From assembly GCF_001632365.1 (NCBI RefSeq), contig NW_024468553.1, forward strand, positions 215,046-279,045: a stretch of DNA of 64,000 nucleotides, in the 5' to 3' direction. Under the pieces are notes generated by a model. That model saw nothing but the letters and a program-made list of their open reading frames with translations, made no database searches and was not told the DNA's origin. The number at the start of each line of letters is the position of its first letter. Positions within the stretch are counted from its first letter, which is position 1. The translations under genes were made by a program, and so were the position numbers. Shown one piece after another: positions 45,095 through 57,300 of the stretch. This DNA is from Laetiporus sulphureus 93-53 (taxonomy: Eukaryota; Basidiomycota; Agaricomycetes; Polyporales; Laetiporaceae).

Positions 45095-45780
45095 ATTTCA
45101 TATACTAAGCTAGTAGTAAGATATGGAGGTTAATACTCAGGATTATATATTAGCACTATACTAGCATTAAGGTCTGAAGGTTAGTACTATGCTAGTACTA
45201 TGCTAATATTAAGGTCTGAAGGTCAGTATTATGCGAGTACTAAGCTAGTACTAAGCTCTGCAGTCTAGTACTACAGTTTGAAGGTTAGTGCTATGCTAGC
45301 ACTAACCTAGTACTCAAGTTTGAATGTTAGTACTATGCTAGTACTAAGTTAGTACTAAGATCTGAATGCTAGTACTAAGGTCCAAATGCTAGTACTAAGT
45401 TAAATGTTAGTACTATGCTAGTACTAAGGTCTAAATGCTAGTATCACACTAGTACTAAGGTTTAAATGCTAGTACTATGCTAGTACTAAGGTATAAATGC
45501 TAGTACTAAGGTCTAAAGGCTAGCACTATGGTAGTACTAAGGTCTGAATGCTAGTATTATGCTAGTACTAAGGTCTGAATGCTAGTACTATGCTAGTACT
45601 ATGCTAGTACTACAGTCTGAAGGTTAGTACTACTAGCATATGCTGGTACTATGCTAGTGCTGATACTATGCTAGTGCTGGTACTATGCTAGTGCTAAGAT
45701 GTAGAGATCAATACTATGCTAGTACTAAGGCTTCAAGAGATAGTACTAACATTTGAACCTAAGTATTAACCTTTATATTC
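45095..45780. repeat. Minisatellite of GCTAGTACTA-type units
   Basis: About 690 bp in which a 10-bp core GCTAGTACTA(T/A), itself palindromic around TAGTACTA, recurs dozens of times. Spacers such as AGGTCTGAAT give higher-order units of about 20-35 bp. It fills the core of the AT-rich element. Confidence 0.9.
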
Positions 45781-45811
45781 CAATATTAGCTTAGTGTAGA
45801 ATGATAATGAT

Positions 45812-46103
45812 GTGACATGGTCACAGTATGTGCATTATCTTTAATGACAAAAGAATGAAAAAAGATTTTGAAACTTTTTATCATAACTTTGTCTAAAAAA
45901 TTGTAAAATGATGGAAACAATGATTGCTAATATGTCATCCAAACTTTTTCCAATCTTTTCATCATCTTTAACAAGAAAAGATGTTAACAGTATTTTGAAT
46001 CCTTTTAACACAAATTGACAGTAAAAATGCTAAAAAGATTTGAACTTTTTCTTCAATACCTTTATCATCTTTCACCTCAAATTATTGATTGTTTCACCCA
46101 GTG
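45812..46103 (-). repeat. Right terminal inverted repeat of the AT-rich element
   Basis: Inverted partner of 44794-45087. It ends TTCACCCAGTG at 46103. Confidence 0.8.
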
Positions 46104-46483
46104 TTGCCTTTTGCTCTCCCACCATCAAAGGTACCCAACTCAGAGTCGCTGCAAAGGGGAAATATCAGGGACGAGAATTCACCTTCTACGATGGGGGCCA
46201 ATCCTCTTGTCATCGCTGGGGCTGCCCCGACTGGCAACGTCTCTTCTTCGACAGCGGTTGTTTGAACCTTGCATTCGATGAGCGATTCGCAGTGCAGTGA
46301 TTCATGTATGGTCAGAGCAAAGGGACCCATAGTGTTTGCCAGTTCAGTAGACGAGATAATGGTGGCATTCGACGGTGTAATATGAATGGCATTTGCGCAT
46401 GCCCTGCGACGGGCCTCTGTGTTATTTGGATCCGGCGCCCGGCGCCTCTTCACCCAAGTAAACATCCTGGACCACAGCGCCAT
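46094..46483 (-). pseudogene. Unknown coding-like frame cut by the AT-rich element
   Basis: A 129-codon minus-strand frame has balanced composition (EARRRACANAIHITPSNATI, CKVQTTAVEEETLPVGAAPA). Its stop lies about 10 bases inside the right end of the AT-rich element. If real, its 3' part was displaced by the insertion. No family is recognised and no continuation was found on the far side. Confidence 0.25.
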
Positions 46484-46527
46484 CTGCGGCAGCCGTCCAC
46501 GTGCTCTGCTCAGATTCGAGGCAATAT

Positions 46528-47948
46528 AAAGTTACTTATTTGGCTCACTTTGTTCACTTATCGTAGCTTGCTGCCACCAAACTCGTAGAGGGCTCACTTG
46601 GGTTCACTTGAGGTTTTTCCCACGCTTCACTCGTTCACTTGTAGCTTGTTGTACCTCGCTGCTCCTCGCACCGCTCTTCCTTGCTACATGTTGCCCTCCC
46701 TCGCTTCGTTCTCGATTCCTCGTCGTCCATTATGGCAGCAGACCCATCGCGAGTATGACACACACAGCCTCGAGGCAGCATTTATGTGCATTTTCAGCTG
46801 TCCTCCGCTCTGTCACATCAGGGCTTTCCATTACATCAAGCCATCATTGTAGTGACATATCACCTTGACTCATATGGTGGTCGAGATTGTCTAGCTGCAC
46901 GGTAAGCTGCACGATTCATACCCAGACTTCAAGATGTCCTCCTTGCCTATCGCCTTAACACCCGCGCCACCGAAACGCAAGTCAGTGTTCCTGAGCATCT
47001 TCTCGCGATTGGCATCACCATCCTATCACCCTCCATCATAGCATCCGATCAATGTCAGCTCGCGCCATCTCTCATTGAGGTCCACATGCCACTGGCAACA
47101 CTACTATATAGTACATGTGGCGATTCCATTCGCTTTCGCTCATTTAGCTTCCCTCACGTTCTCTCACTTATCGTCACTTATACTCGCGTATCCTGCACGT
47201 ATTGTCACTTACACTCACTTGACAGCGCGTACGCTCACTTATGGCTGCATAGAGTTGGAATTATCCTCTATATTGAGCACTTATTCTCCTGTAGCACACC
47301 ATGCAGACACAAATGCACCGGCTTGTTCAAGGCTTCTTCTGCTGGCGCTTCCAGCCCTGCCGCCCTTTCGACCTCGCTCCAGTCACCAGTCTAGCTCGCG
47401 ATGTGAGTTATCACTGCGATGGGTCACGAACACTCACATTACAGTCAGGCCACCGCGAGACGAATCGTCGCCAAAGGCTACGTAACTGTACATCAGCGTC
47501 GGCGCATCACGAGCCATGTGAACATGCCGAGGCGGCGAGCAGAAAACTGGGCGGTTTGACGGTGATGGCGGGCTAGGTAGGTGCATAACACAGCCTTGGA
47601 GTATTTACATAGTAGCTGTCTGAGTTCAATGTGGCCGATGCATAATGAATCAGCCAGTTAACAGAAGGGCTGGAGAGGGACAAATCTAGAGGATTTACCG
47701 CGACTGCTGATGCCTATTTTGCCCGGCAGGGGCCTTGTTGGAGTCACTGAGACTTGCAGGGGTTCACTTTGGGTTCACTTTGGGTTCACTTTTGGTCACT
47801 TGTACTCACTTGCTCAGTGGGCAACATGCAGGAAGTGTCAAGTGAGCATAAGTGAGCATAAGTGAAGACAAGCGAGAACAAGCGCCCGACGTCGACAATT
47901 TCACTTGTGCTGCCAAAATAAGGTTCAAGTGAACCACAAGTAACTTTT
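46528..47948. mobile_element. Non-autonomous element rich in CACTT motifs
   Basis: AAAGTTACTT at 46528-46537 is mirrored by AAGTAACTTT at about 47939-47948. In both arms GG(C/T)TCACTT follows within a few bases. TCACTT or its complement AAGTGA is repeated many times near both ends and in the middle (46545-46630, 47140-47235, 47750-47975), including GGGTTCACTTT in tandem at 47758-47790. No transposase frame is recognisable. Repeated short motifs near the ends are what transposase-binding sites look like in hAT/MuDR-type elements, but the superfamily is not assigned. CACTT motifs run on to about 47980, so the right end may be slightly further out. Confidence 0.5.
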
Positions 47949-48153
47949 GTAAGGGATAAGTGACTAAGTGAAGTGAAATTGTTAACCATCCTCAGATTCC
48001 GGCCCGTCCACTCGCATTTCTATAGCCTGCTCAGACGTTCGCCTGCGTTCCGTACCCACCCAGAACAACGTAAACCCACGCGTCCCTATAACGTTCACCC
48101 ATCTGCACGAGCAGATCCCAGCAGGATTCTCGAGGACCAGCGGCGGTACGCTG

Positions 48154-50072
48154 ATGGACGAAATCATACCCAACCTGTGGATCGGGGACCTCCCGAGTGC
48201 GCTCGACACCGAGATACTGAAATCTCACAACATTCGGAGTGTGCTGACGGTTATGCGCGGGAGGGTTCGCATACACGAGGTGTGTCATATCCTTCAATGC
48301 TCACCTTGCAAGGTCAGAGCTGGACGTCGTATGAGCAGACCTTCACTCGACTGCAAATCAACCTCGACGACACAGAGGACGAAGATATCCTCGCACACCT
48401 CGTGCCTGCTCTGTCATTCATCGAAGCCGAGCTGGACAAGGGATGGGGCGTACTCGTGCATTGCCAAGCTGGGCTGAGTGAGTCGCAATGAGGGCTGTGG
48501 AGGGTTAGATCCCGATTGACGGGAGCGCACAGGTCGCAGTGTAACGATCGTGGCCGCATATCTCATGTACGTGCAACATATCGATCCCCAAGCTGCACTC
48601 GAGCTCATCAAGAAGGCGCGGACGAATATAGAGTGAGCGCGAATACTCTCCACCTCGATTACTGTCTTAAATGCTTTCTGCAGGCCGAACGCTGGGTTCC
48701 GGAGACAATTGGAGATTTTCCATGCAGCCTCCTATAAAGTCTCCAGGCGTGACAAGGCCACCCGTATGTTCTACTTGGAGAGAGTTGTCCAGGATGTGAT
48801 GAGTGAGTGCCAGCAGCAATTCTGTACTGATCACTAGTTGATATGTCATTCAGATGGCGACGGGTCAGTAGAGACGGACTTCTTCGCAAAGTTTCCTCGG
48901 ACACCGTCAGACTCTACGCCTCCAACGCCCAGCCCCGGACCACGTCGCAGGATTCGATGCAAGATGTGCAGGTCAGCATTGTCCTCCATCCCCCGGGACC
49001 CACGATCGGATGCTAATGCTCTCCCCAGACAAGAGCTTGCAGCAAGAGAACACATGCTCGATCACGGACAGCTCGGTCCTGCAACGCCCGCTGGGGCACT
49101 CTCTCCCGCTACTTCCAGACGACCATCCATGCACGACGGGAAGCCCTTCAGCCCGTTCAGCCCATATTCGCCGCCAGGCTCTCGGCGGCCGTCGATGCAC
49201 GACAGCAAGCCTCTGAACCCCCTGTCTCCGCTGTCTCCGTCGTCCCCGGGGCCGTCTAGGCGGCCGTCGACGCACGAGCCGACGGCGCGCTCGCGGCTTG
49301 GGTCCAACGCAGACAACCGCCCGCTGAGGTCGTCGCTGCTTGCCATGGAGGGTGCGGTGCAGCTAGGCCAGGACGTATCGGACTTGCTGTCGGAGTCGGC
49401 AGTAGAAGAGGAAGATGACGACTCGGGCGAAGAGGAGAGTCCTGCGCCGGCACCGAAGGGAAGGCGCGAGAAGGAGGTGCAGGAAGCACCTGTGCCTCCA
49501 TCGCTCACCTCGCCAGTGACGGAGCCGCTCCCTGCGATACCACCTCTGGTCGCGCGGCGCCTGTCTTCGTCGACTGGGCTGTCGCACCCGTCTGATCTCG
49601 CAGCACAGCTGTATGCACACCCGAAGCTGGCACCCTTGCGTTCTCCGCCGGCTTTGAGTATGACGCCGATGACATCCTCGTCGGGCGCGCCTTCGCCAAC
49701 GGCGAGCAAAGGATTTCCGTTCAGCCCGCCGATCCTGGTCAACCCGAAGTGCTCGGGCTACTTCGTGGAGCCGGTAAGCGTGCATTGTTGGTATGCCGTG
49801 TTGCTGATGGCGCTGACGGGCGATTGGCGTGCGCAGATGCAGTGGATGGAGTTCTTTCTTGAGGAGGGTCAGATGGCTGGTAAGATTATTTGTCCGAACA
49901 AGAAGTGCGGTGCGAAGCTGGGCAATTATGATTGGGCGGGGGTGTGTTGTAGCTGCAAGGAGTGGGTCACGCCGGTATGCAGTCCTGACAATCTTCTCAG
50001 CATGTGCGATTCTCACATCGTTTACAGGGGTTCTGTATACATCGGTCGAAGGTAGATGAAGTAGTAGTATGA
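48154..50072 (+). CDS. YVH1: Dual-specificity phosphatase YVH1 with C-terminal zinc-binding domain
   Basis: Eight exons (48154-48279, 48339-48477, 48533-48632, 48684-48802, 48854-48971, 49029-49773, 49837-49974, 50028-50072) join in frame to 509 aa. It starts MDEIIPNLWIGDLPSALD, the usual beginning of DUSP domains. The P-loop VHCQAGLSRSVTIVAAYL (HCxAGxSRS) is split by intron 2. A long Ser/Pro linker with repeats (SRRPSMHDGKPFSP/SRRPSMHDSKPLNP) is followed by the YVH1 zinc domain: CKMC...H, CSGYF, CPNKKCGAKLGNYDWAGVCC, CKEW and CIHRSKVDE. In yeast YVH1 releases Mrt4 during 60S ribosome maturation, a role of the zinc domain. The linker is longer than in yeast. No lesion is seen. The CACTT-rich element ends about 200 bp upstream. 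Confidence 0.9.
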
Positions 50073-50372
50073 TCCGTGTTTTTTTTTGCTTTTCACTCTG
50101 CCCACTATCACTGCGGACAAATGAGCTGGTGTCGGATGCACTTATATAATCAGCATTTGTTGATCGCCACATCAGTTTGATGAGCCAAAGATAGGCACTG
50201 CGCCGAGCTAAAAGTAGGTTAGTTGTAGTTGCCCTGCGATTCGATGGCCACCCACCTGGGCCCTGGTCCGCATACCATGACCTAATCTGGCAAACCGCCA
50301 TCAGTGATCGCACAGATCGAGATCAGCCCCGCCGCCGGATCTCTCGCCGGAATCTGTCCTGCACGCGACGGG
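50073..50372. other. YVH1 3' end and methyltransferase promoter region
   Basis: 300 bp between two same-strand genes. A run of nine T at about 50080 lies just after the YVH1 stop. No other feature is seen. Confidence 0.4.
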
Positions 50373-51355
50373 ATGTTAGACGAATATCTCGGAGACTCCG
50401 CGGCGCTCTTCGGCGACGTCGTCCAAGATGACGGCAAGATTTATTACGGGCCACTCGTCCTTACCACGGCGCCCAAGGTGATCTTGCGTTTTACTTACTT
50501 GGCCGAGATCAAACCTGACTGACTGCAGGAAGGCAAGGTGTGTGCGGTTCTCCAAAGGTGTGTGTGATCCCAACGTCGGAACATCCAGGCGAATACGCTG
50601 CTGGCCGACCACTTGTTCTCGCCGTCGCTGCTGCTCGCGGAGCGTATCGAGCGAGGATTGATCCCGCTGCAGAACAAAACCGGTATGTCACCCATCGCTG
50701 TGCGTACGCATCAAGACCGACTGCTTCCTCAGTGATAGAGTTGGGTGCCGGCTGTGCGCTGCCGTCCCTTCTAGCATCCACTCTGCCAATCCCTCCAACC
50801 GTCGTCGTCATCACCGACTACCCAGACGAGACGATCCTCGGAAACTTACATGACAACGTCACACGGAACAGAGACAAGGCGGCCGCCGGCTGCAGCTTGC
50901 TTTTCCGTGGCTACGAATGGGGGCAGGACGCGAGCCCGCTTCTGTGAGTCGAGGTTCTCCTCTCGCCCCAGCAGCTCGCGCTGACGAAAACAAGGGAGCT
51001 ATCCCCCGCGCATGCGGGCTTCGACGTAGTCATCCTATCCGACCTCCTCCACTTTGACCGCTCACATGACGTGCTCCTCGCCTCCCTAAGAGCCCTCCTC
51101 CGCGCAGACATCACCGCCCGCACGTACGTCGCCGCAGGGAAATACACGCCCCCTCACGTGTGCGCCCATTTCGTACAGGCGGCCGCGCGATCAGGCATCG
51201 TCCTCGAGGAGGGGGAGGAGAGCGCCGAGTGGCTGGGGACGCTGCCGGTCAGCGGGTCCGGGCTGGACAGAGAGCAGCTCGGGGTGAGGAAGGGGATGTG
51301 CAGGTGGTGGGTTGGGCGGTGGGCGTCGGACTGCGCCGGGCCTGCCGTGTCGTGA
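50373..51355 (+). CDS. EFM7/NNT1-like SAM-dependent methyltransferase
   Basis: Five exons, 50373-50477, 50529-50537 (9 nt, coding EGK), 50589-50682, 50733-50943 and 50995-51355, join to 259 aa. MLDEYLGDSAALFGDVVQDD, YYGPLVLTTAPK-EGKAN, the SAM-binding motif I VIELGAGCALPSLLA, TDYPDETILGNL, FRGYEWGQD and FDVVILSDLLHF are the class I fold of the METTL21/NNMT-like family. The yeast member EFM7 (formerly NNT1) methylates the N-terminus and Lys-2 of eEF1A. An ATG at 50304 is in the same frame but upstream of the conserved start; I prefer 50373. All junctions fit. Confidence 0.8.
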
Positions 51356-54300
51356 GGCGAGCATCGAGCTCGAGCTCGGTTGCACGTGGGTGCGTGCCTC
51401 GTGCCTGTCGGCCATTATCTCATCTTGACATTGCTGGCGACACAGCACACCCTCATCTCCGTCGTGTGCGTAATATGAACGTGTATTTACTAAACGGATC
51501 GTTGTACGTTCAATGAGTTGCTCGCTCGTTTTCGTGAGCATCGAACCGCTGCGTGCGGGCCAGTAACGACATTTCGTTTCGAGCATCCTTGTTTATTGTC
51601 CACAAGGGCAAAACCTGTGGTATACAGAACCTACGCATGTTTTTACTATATGCGGGGAGACGTCTAGCAGACTCGCACCACCTTACAACCATCACGCTTC
51701 CGTACGAACTCTGGAGGCGAGTTGTATGACACCGCGAGAGTGTTGGATGCACGGCGATATCCGCGCAGCGCTCGATAGCACCAGGGGAACGGGAAAAAAA
51801 TCTATGTACACTTTCAATACAACCACATAAAAACAATTGCACCGAGTCTGGAAGCGTGAGGCAATTTTAATGGCGTACTTCCGCGTGCGACAGTAGTTGC
51901 TGGTATAAGATATCGAGATACCCGAGGGCCGTTGTATGGCGATGCTTCCAAGCCACAGCCAGCATGAAAGGTCGATGGACGTATGCGACATTTCAATGAT
52001 GCGTCTTGACACGCTATCGGATTAATGACGTCGCAAGACGTCCGAACGAAGCATCACCGGACCGCCGACCTGAGACAATTTACTATAGTACAGGCCCAAG
52101 GTGCCGTGCGACGCCTCTTGAGTCTTCGGACAAGTAGTACGTCCAGGAGACGTGCATGTCACAGTGGTAGATAGGAGGATCAAGGTGACTCTTGTGAGGT
52201 TATCCCAGGCTCATCACTCGCTGGACTTCGCCTGCTCCGTGCCAAGTTCGTATTTGTGTCTATTTCACTCTTTTCATTTGTTCATAGTACGTCAATACAT
52301 CAAGTGGCACCGCCGACTTCTTTTACTTTCCGCGACACATTCTCAGCCCAACTCCACGTGAACCATCCCACCGCCGACGTCGCGCTCCCACACGCCAGCG
52401 GTGCCCTCCCATTTTCCGCAATTTCCGACCAGAAATCGGACGTGAGCCACCATTCGCAGTTCGGCACCGCTTTGCAAATTGCACGTTCGTGGTGGGCATT
52501 CAAGACAACCGTGTGCTCGGATCGGACGAACAAAACTGCCTGTGGGAGCTCAAGTCCATGATACATGTCAGTGGACAGGAGATCCGATACCAGGCCGGGG
52601 ATACACGTCTGCGGGTTTCACGGTTCACAAGGCACTGGCTCATCGATTGAACATTGAATACTGATTGATGTCTCAGAGTGCCCTGACAGACGGGGCCGGG
52701 AGGACTGCAGGCGCAGCTGCACATTGTGCACGCCACTGGCCTGCAATGCGACGCGAGGCGCTCCGGGTGATCTGTAAGTTGAACACTGAACGTTGAACGT
52801 TGAATAGTGACTATTAGCAATGACATAATAGCACCGAAAGAACCTGATCAAAGGAACCCATAGATAAACAATATAAACATATTCATCATGGGCACTACAC
52901 CTTGTATAGCTAGCACGGAGCAGCAGCTCGCAACGCGACTGAAAGGCACATCGGCTCTCGTCTCCCATCTCCGCGGAGCGCACACTCGACGGACATCAGC
53001 GCGCACCGAAGCTTTCCCTGCATCCCTTGCCGCACGTGGTATCCAGTTCCAACGGCGGCATTTACATGTTTCCGGTCGCGGAGGTTCGCGAGGCACGGGG
53101 TGGGGCGGCACAGGCTTTCGAAAGCCCGCCATCAGACGCAGGTCCCCGAGGCGGCGTTGCGGCGCCACGGATACGCGGAGGGCGCCGTGACTAGGCCCAG
53201 GGGCGAGGAGAGACCCGCGTGCGGGACGCTCTGCTCCGCAGGGCGCGATGCTGGTGAAATGTTCATGAGCGATGGAGGGAGGGTGGGCAGGCACCATGGT
53301 GGAGCGGGCACAGGTGGCGCCTCGGTACCAGCGCGGCGGTACAATGTACCGTACGCGTGGACCGTAGCCATGTAGAATCAACAGACGGGCTCGGTCTGCG
53401 AAATCCGCATGGCGACCATCTGACCGCACGCCCACGAGACGCATACCAACGATACCGCCCTGCGTCCTAGTCGCCAGCGAGCCGCGGCCACGCAGCCGTC
53501 TTCTCTGCCAGGTGGTGCGGATTTTACGTCTGCGGACGAGGCTTCCGCGACGCGAGTCCTGCCTCCATATAATTGCCACGACACGACATAGAGATGGACG
53601 AGCAGCGTCGCCGGTCGATCCGCGGATGCGGTGGAAGGGAATAGCATATCAGAACGCGGCATGGATGGCCTCGGCGAGATAGCATGAGAAGAGTACAATT
53701 GTTTGGGGATGAATATTGGATAGAGTGGGTTCGATTGATCAATGATGCCAGGGAGGGAACGAGGCGACCGGTCTTCACTGGATGGCCGCAGGGAATATCA
53801 CGTCAGGTGCATGGCAGATGAAGCTAATCAGTACTTGGGCGGGCTCGCATGATCATCGACATCGATCATCCTCACCTATGCATTGCAGTTAGAGTCCTGT
53901 CAACGAACGCTGGTTGCATCGGAGGAGGTGAATGACGGCGGTTCGCACCATCTGTCTGCAGCGGACAAGCGTGGACGTTGGACCGAGCGGCGATAACGAG
54001 CTATTGCAATGCATTGACACATCTGCATTACAGCGCGGCGGTGCACACTTGACATTAACCCCCACGTGATCCTCCCGGTGATAATTGCGAAAAAGTCAAG
54101 AACGTTCCCCGCCGAGGCTGCAACGCCTACGAGAGTTTGATAGCGCCAGGCCGGCTCTCAGGCAGCCCAGACCAGCGGACTGGACAGCGAGGCGGACTCC
54201 TGAACGCTATCAGCAAGATAGCATCATGCATCATGCATCATGCTTCGCCTCGTATCTCGAGACGAGCCCGCGGAGAAGCCTGCCTGTCGGCGGCGTTTGC

Positions 54301-57300
54301 AGACGCGCCTCCGCGCCCCGCTACACGTGCGCGAGGCAGCCGCATTGGCGACAGGATCCATCCACCGGCGAACAAAGGCCGCGTAGCGTACCCGAGCGAC
54401 GAGCAGAAGCAGACGTCCGCGATGGCACGCTGCTCGCGAGGAGTGTCATCGTCAGCGAGAGGCCGTGGCCGTGCGCGAGAGATACGCGCGTCGCGTGGAT
54501 CGGCATCTTATGTCCGACAGGCTGGGCAGAATGCGACGTCGAGGCGGAGTTGGGAATGCCAGAAAACAACATCTCCGTGGGAAGACAAAAAGAACGAACG
54601 TTCTGGACGTCGGACGTCGGTGGTTTTACGTGTGGACCGAGGTGCTAATCGCTGGCCGGTTGCTCGACCGGGCGCCAAGCAGAGTCAGGAGGACACACCG
54701 TTCCCCTCGGGTGCCGAGCTCGACCGCGTGCGCGGGGCGGTGCGTGCGGTCTCGCGGTGGTGAGCGCACCGCGCATGGTGTCCGGACCAACCGCAAATGT
54801 CACATGGCGTTGAGCGCAGGGTGTCGACGATGACGAGAGCGTCGGCGCACCCGGTGACATCGCAGAATGGAGGTGTCCACTGCAGGACATATGCATATGC
54901 CTCGCATACCGCACGATCACAATTTCCTCGCTGACCGTCAATCACGATCGTGATGCAGCGACATGCAATTGGCCCCGCCCCAATTGCATTTTTGCTCCTC
55001 CAATTTTTCCTATCTCCACCGATCTCGGAACGACCACACGTGAGAAAGATCCTGAAGCGGATGAAGAGACACCAGCACAGCACCCGCCGGCCGCCACTCT
55101 TCCAGATACTAGGCTGAGCAGGACAGCCTCGTTCGCACGCGAGACGCACTGTGTGCTGTCCAAGCCGGGTCGGGAGAGCCTAGCCAGCTATGCGGAGACG
55201 GCGAGACAGCGAGCAGCGCACCGATGCGGAGCTGTGCGACCGTCCGGCGCGGCTACGAGGCGGTTCTGCCAGAAGCAAGCGTGAGTCAGCCCTGGAACGT
55301 CAACAGTGGCCGAGAAACGGTGCTAGCATGGAACATGTTCCTCGTCCTCGTGCACATGACCATCCTAACCACAACAACGAGCACGCGGCGTCGCCGCGGA
55401 GCCCGAGGGAAAAATACTAGGAGAGACGGCGCGATGGGACGCGCGCCGTTGTATTCTCCACCGTGACATCGCCGCGCTCCTTGGAAATATATTCGCGCGA
55501 CGAACCACCACCGCGATCTTGCGCGCGAGCGCGATGGGGCCCTCCTTCGCGAAGCGATGACGGCAGGTTGCGCACAGAATGCACGGAAAATATTATTGTT
55601 ATTGCCGTTGGGGTGGGTATCTCGCACGAGGTCGAGCGGCGCATGCGTCTTCCGAACGCGGGAGGCAAGCACCAAGGAAGGGGAGTCTGTCCGGAGGCAT
55701 GATGCCCAGTAGGTTTTCCACACGGCATGTGCGGTGGCTGCCAAGTTGCGCGTTGCAGCGCAGCCACTCGGAACTCATTGTTTTCAGGCATCATGCACAT
55801 GGCTCTGCGCACGTCGATGCAGATCGTTGCGCAGAATCTGAGGCTCACGACGCTGCAGCCATCATGGGCCAGCATATGTGTTGCCGACGATCTAAGGGCA
55901 CAAGGACAAGGGCGAGTCTCATTCTGCGAGCTTGTCTGCCTGAGGCTATCACGGACTGCGGGCCCAATAGACGGCGACCATCAACCGTCCGTCCTCCACG
56001 CGCGGACGCGGATGCGACTGCGATGCCGCCACAACTCTGCAGTGCGCACTTGGCGTGGGGCGGATGGAATATGGTTGCGAGCTGCATCGCAGATCGCGTT
56101 GCCTGCCCGTTGGACGCGGCCTCGCAAGATTTACATCTCCGCCTGGGACATCTCCGCAGATTTCACAGCGTCGGGCGCGGAATCTCTGCGGGTGAGCGTA
56201 AGGGACGTCTGGCCTTGCTCGCGCAAAGGCATCTGGAAGGGGAGATGGCGGGGGGCGCTTGAACGAGTTACGCGCGCGTCGATGGTCGGCTTGTAGAGTG
56301 GATACGCGATTACAATTGATCGCTCTAGTGCCGATCCCACGAGCCAGGGTACAGGGAACTGGGCACCACGTCCCAGGAAGTCTGAGCTGTCCAGGGGCAC
56401 TGGCTCTGGAGCAAGGCCAGGAAACGGGGATGCGTCCATGCGGGGCGCTTCTCAGATCGATTTGCAAGGCACATAGCGAGGGCGCGGCTGGGATCCGTGC
56501 ACATTACGTGTGGATGGAGATGCGCGACACTAGTGCTCCCGATGACGGACGCTCTCAGCCACCGAAAGCAGCGAGGACGAGCGCATGTTGGGACGGCTCA
56601 GATCGCCAGCTGCAGCGCCGTGCCTGGTGTTGTGACTGCTGTGTGAGACGGACATTCGGCTCGATCACCTTTGGCGGATGAAAGATGAATTAATCCGGCT
56701 CTGCGAAGACAGGGTGGACGGAACGTTGCGGTGAGTGTCGTCGCGTGCGCGATGCACGATGACGCGAGCGGGACGCATCTTGCGAGCTATTTCCGTAGAG
56801 GAACGGTGGAGGGGAATAGCTAGCTTCGGAGGCTGTTTTTCATGGGAACATGCCGCGGAAAGTCTGGAGCACAGAAGCGGTGGCGGGCAGCATTGTGCTC
56901 CGCGTGACATGGACACCTTTGCCGGCTGGCCAGTGGCGTGCAGCTGGCGCGCGTCGGGCAAAGGCAGCGACGTGGTGAGGTAATTAGATGGCGCCCCCGA
57001 TCGGGGACCTCGGGCACGGCTGCATATGGCGAGACTCACGCACCGGAACGTCCCCTGGACCCTTACGTTATGCGCATTCGAGAGATGCGCGCACACACGG
57101 GAGCTTGTCGCTGATGGCGCGCGGTGGTTGCCCCCTCGAACTATGGTTACGGGCGGGGTGCCGCGGAGCTCCAATTATTGGGCGGAGCACGGTGGAGACA
57201 TATCTCGCCGGGAGCGCCATCGCTCGCTCCCAGCGAAAAGCGGGAAGGGCAGCAGCACGGGGCCGGGATCTGTGGGGTACGGGGAACATTCTTGGCGATC

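Larger units (their letters stand above)
44794..46103. mobile_element. 1.31-kb AT-rich element with ~293-bp terminal inverted repeats
   Basis: The left end CACTAGGTGAAGTGATCAAT (44794) and the right end, read inverted from 46103, CACTGGGTGAAACAATCAAT are copies. The match continues for about 293 bp to inner palindromes GTGACTATGTCAC (45075-45087) and GTGACATGGTCAC (45812-45824). The arms are made of AAAGATGATGAAAA-like units. Between them is only a minisatellite and no gene, so the element is non-autonomous. The CACTA/CACTG ends suggest a CACTA-type (EnSpm) origin. The adjacent 3-bp sites (ATA, TTG) do not match as a target duplication. Confidence 0.75.

Noticed and set aside
45095..45780. 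CRISPR-like array of short repeats
   Set aside because: The repeats are palindromic minisatellite units without unique spacers, in a fungal genome.
44796..46281. Frames reading MLKRFELFLQY at both ends of the AT-rich element
   Set aside because: The same peptide appears because the arms are inverted copies; it is not a gene.
4437..51355. A fungal biosynthetic gene cluster
   Set aside because: The oxidase, dehydrogenases and methyltransferase are unrelated housekeeping or broken genes; no polyketide, peptide or terpene synthase core enzyme is present.
52848..53579. 243-codon minus-strand open frame and other long frames to 57.6 kb
   Set aside because: Arg/Ala/Pro-rich and overlapping on several frames, as expected by chance in high-GC DNA; no linked splice sites or motifs.
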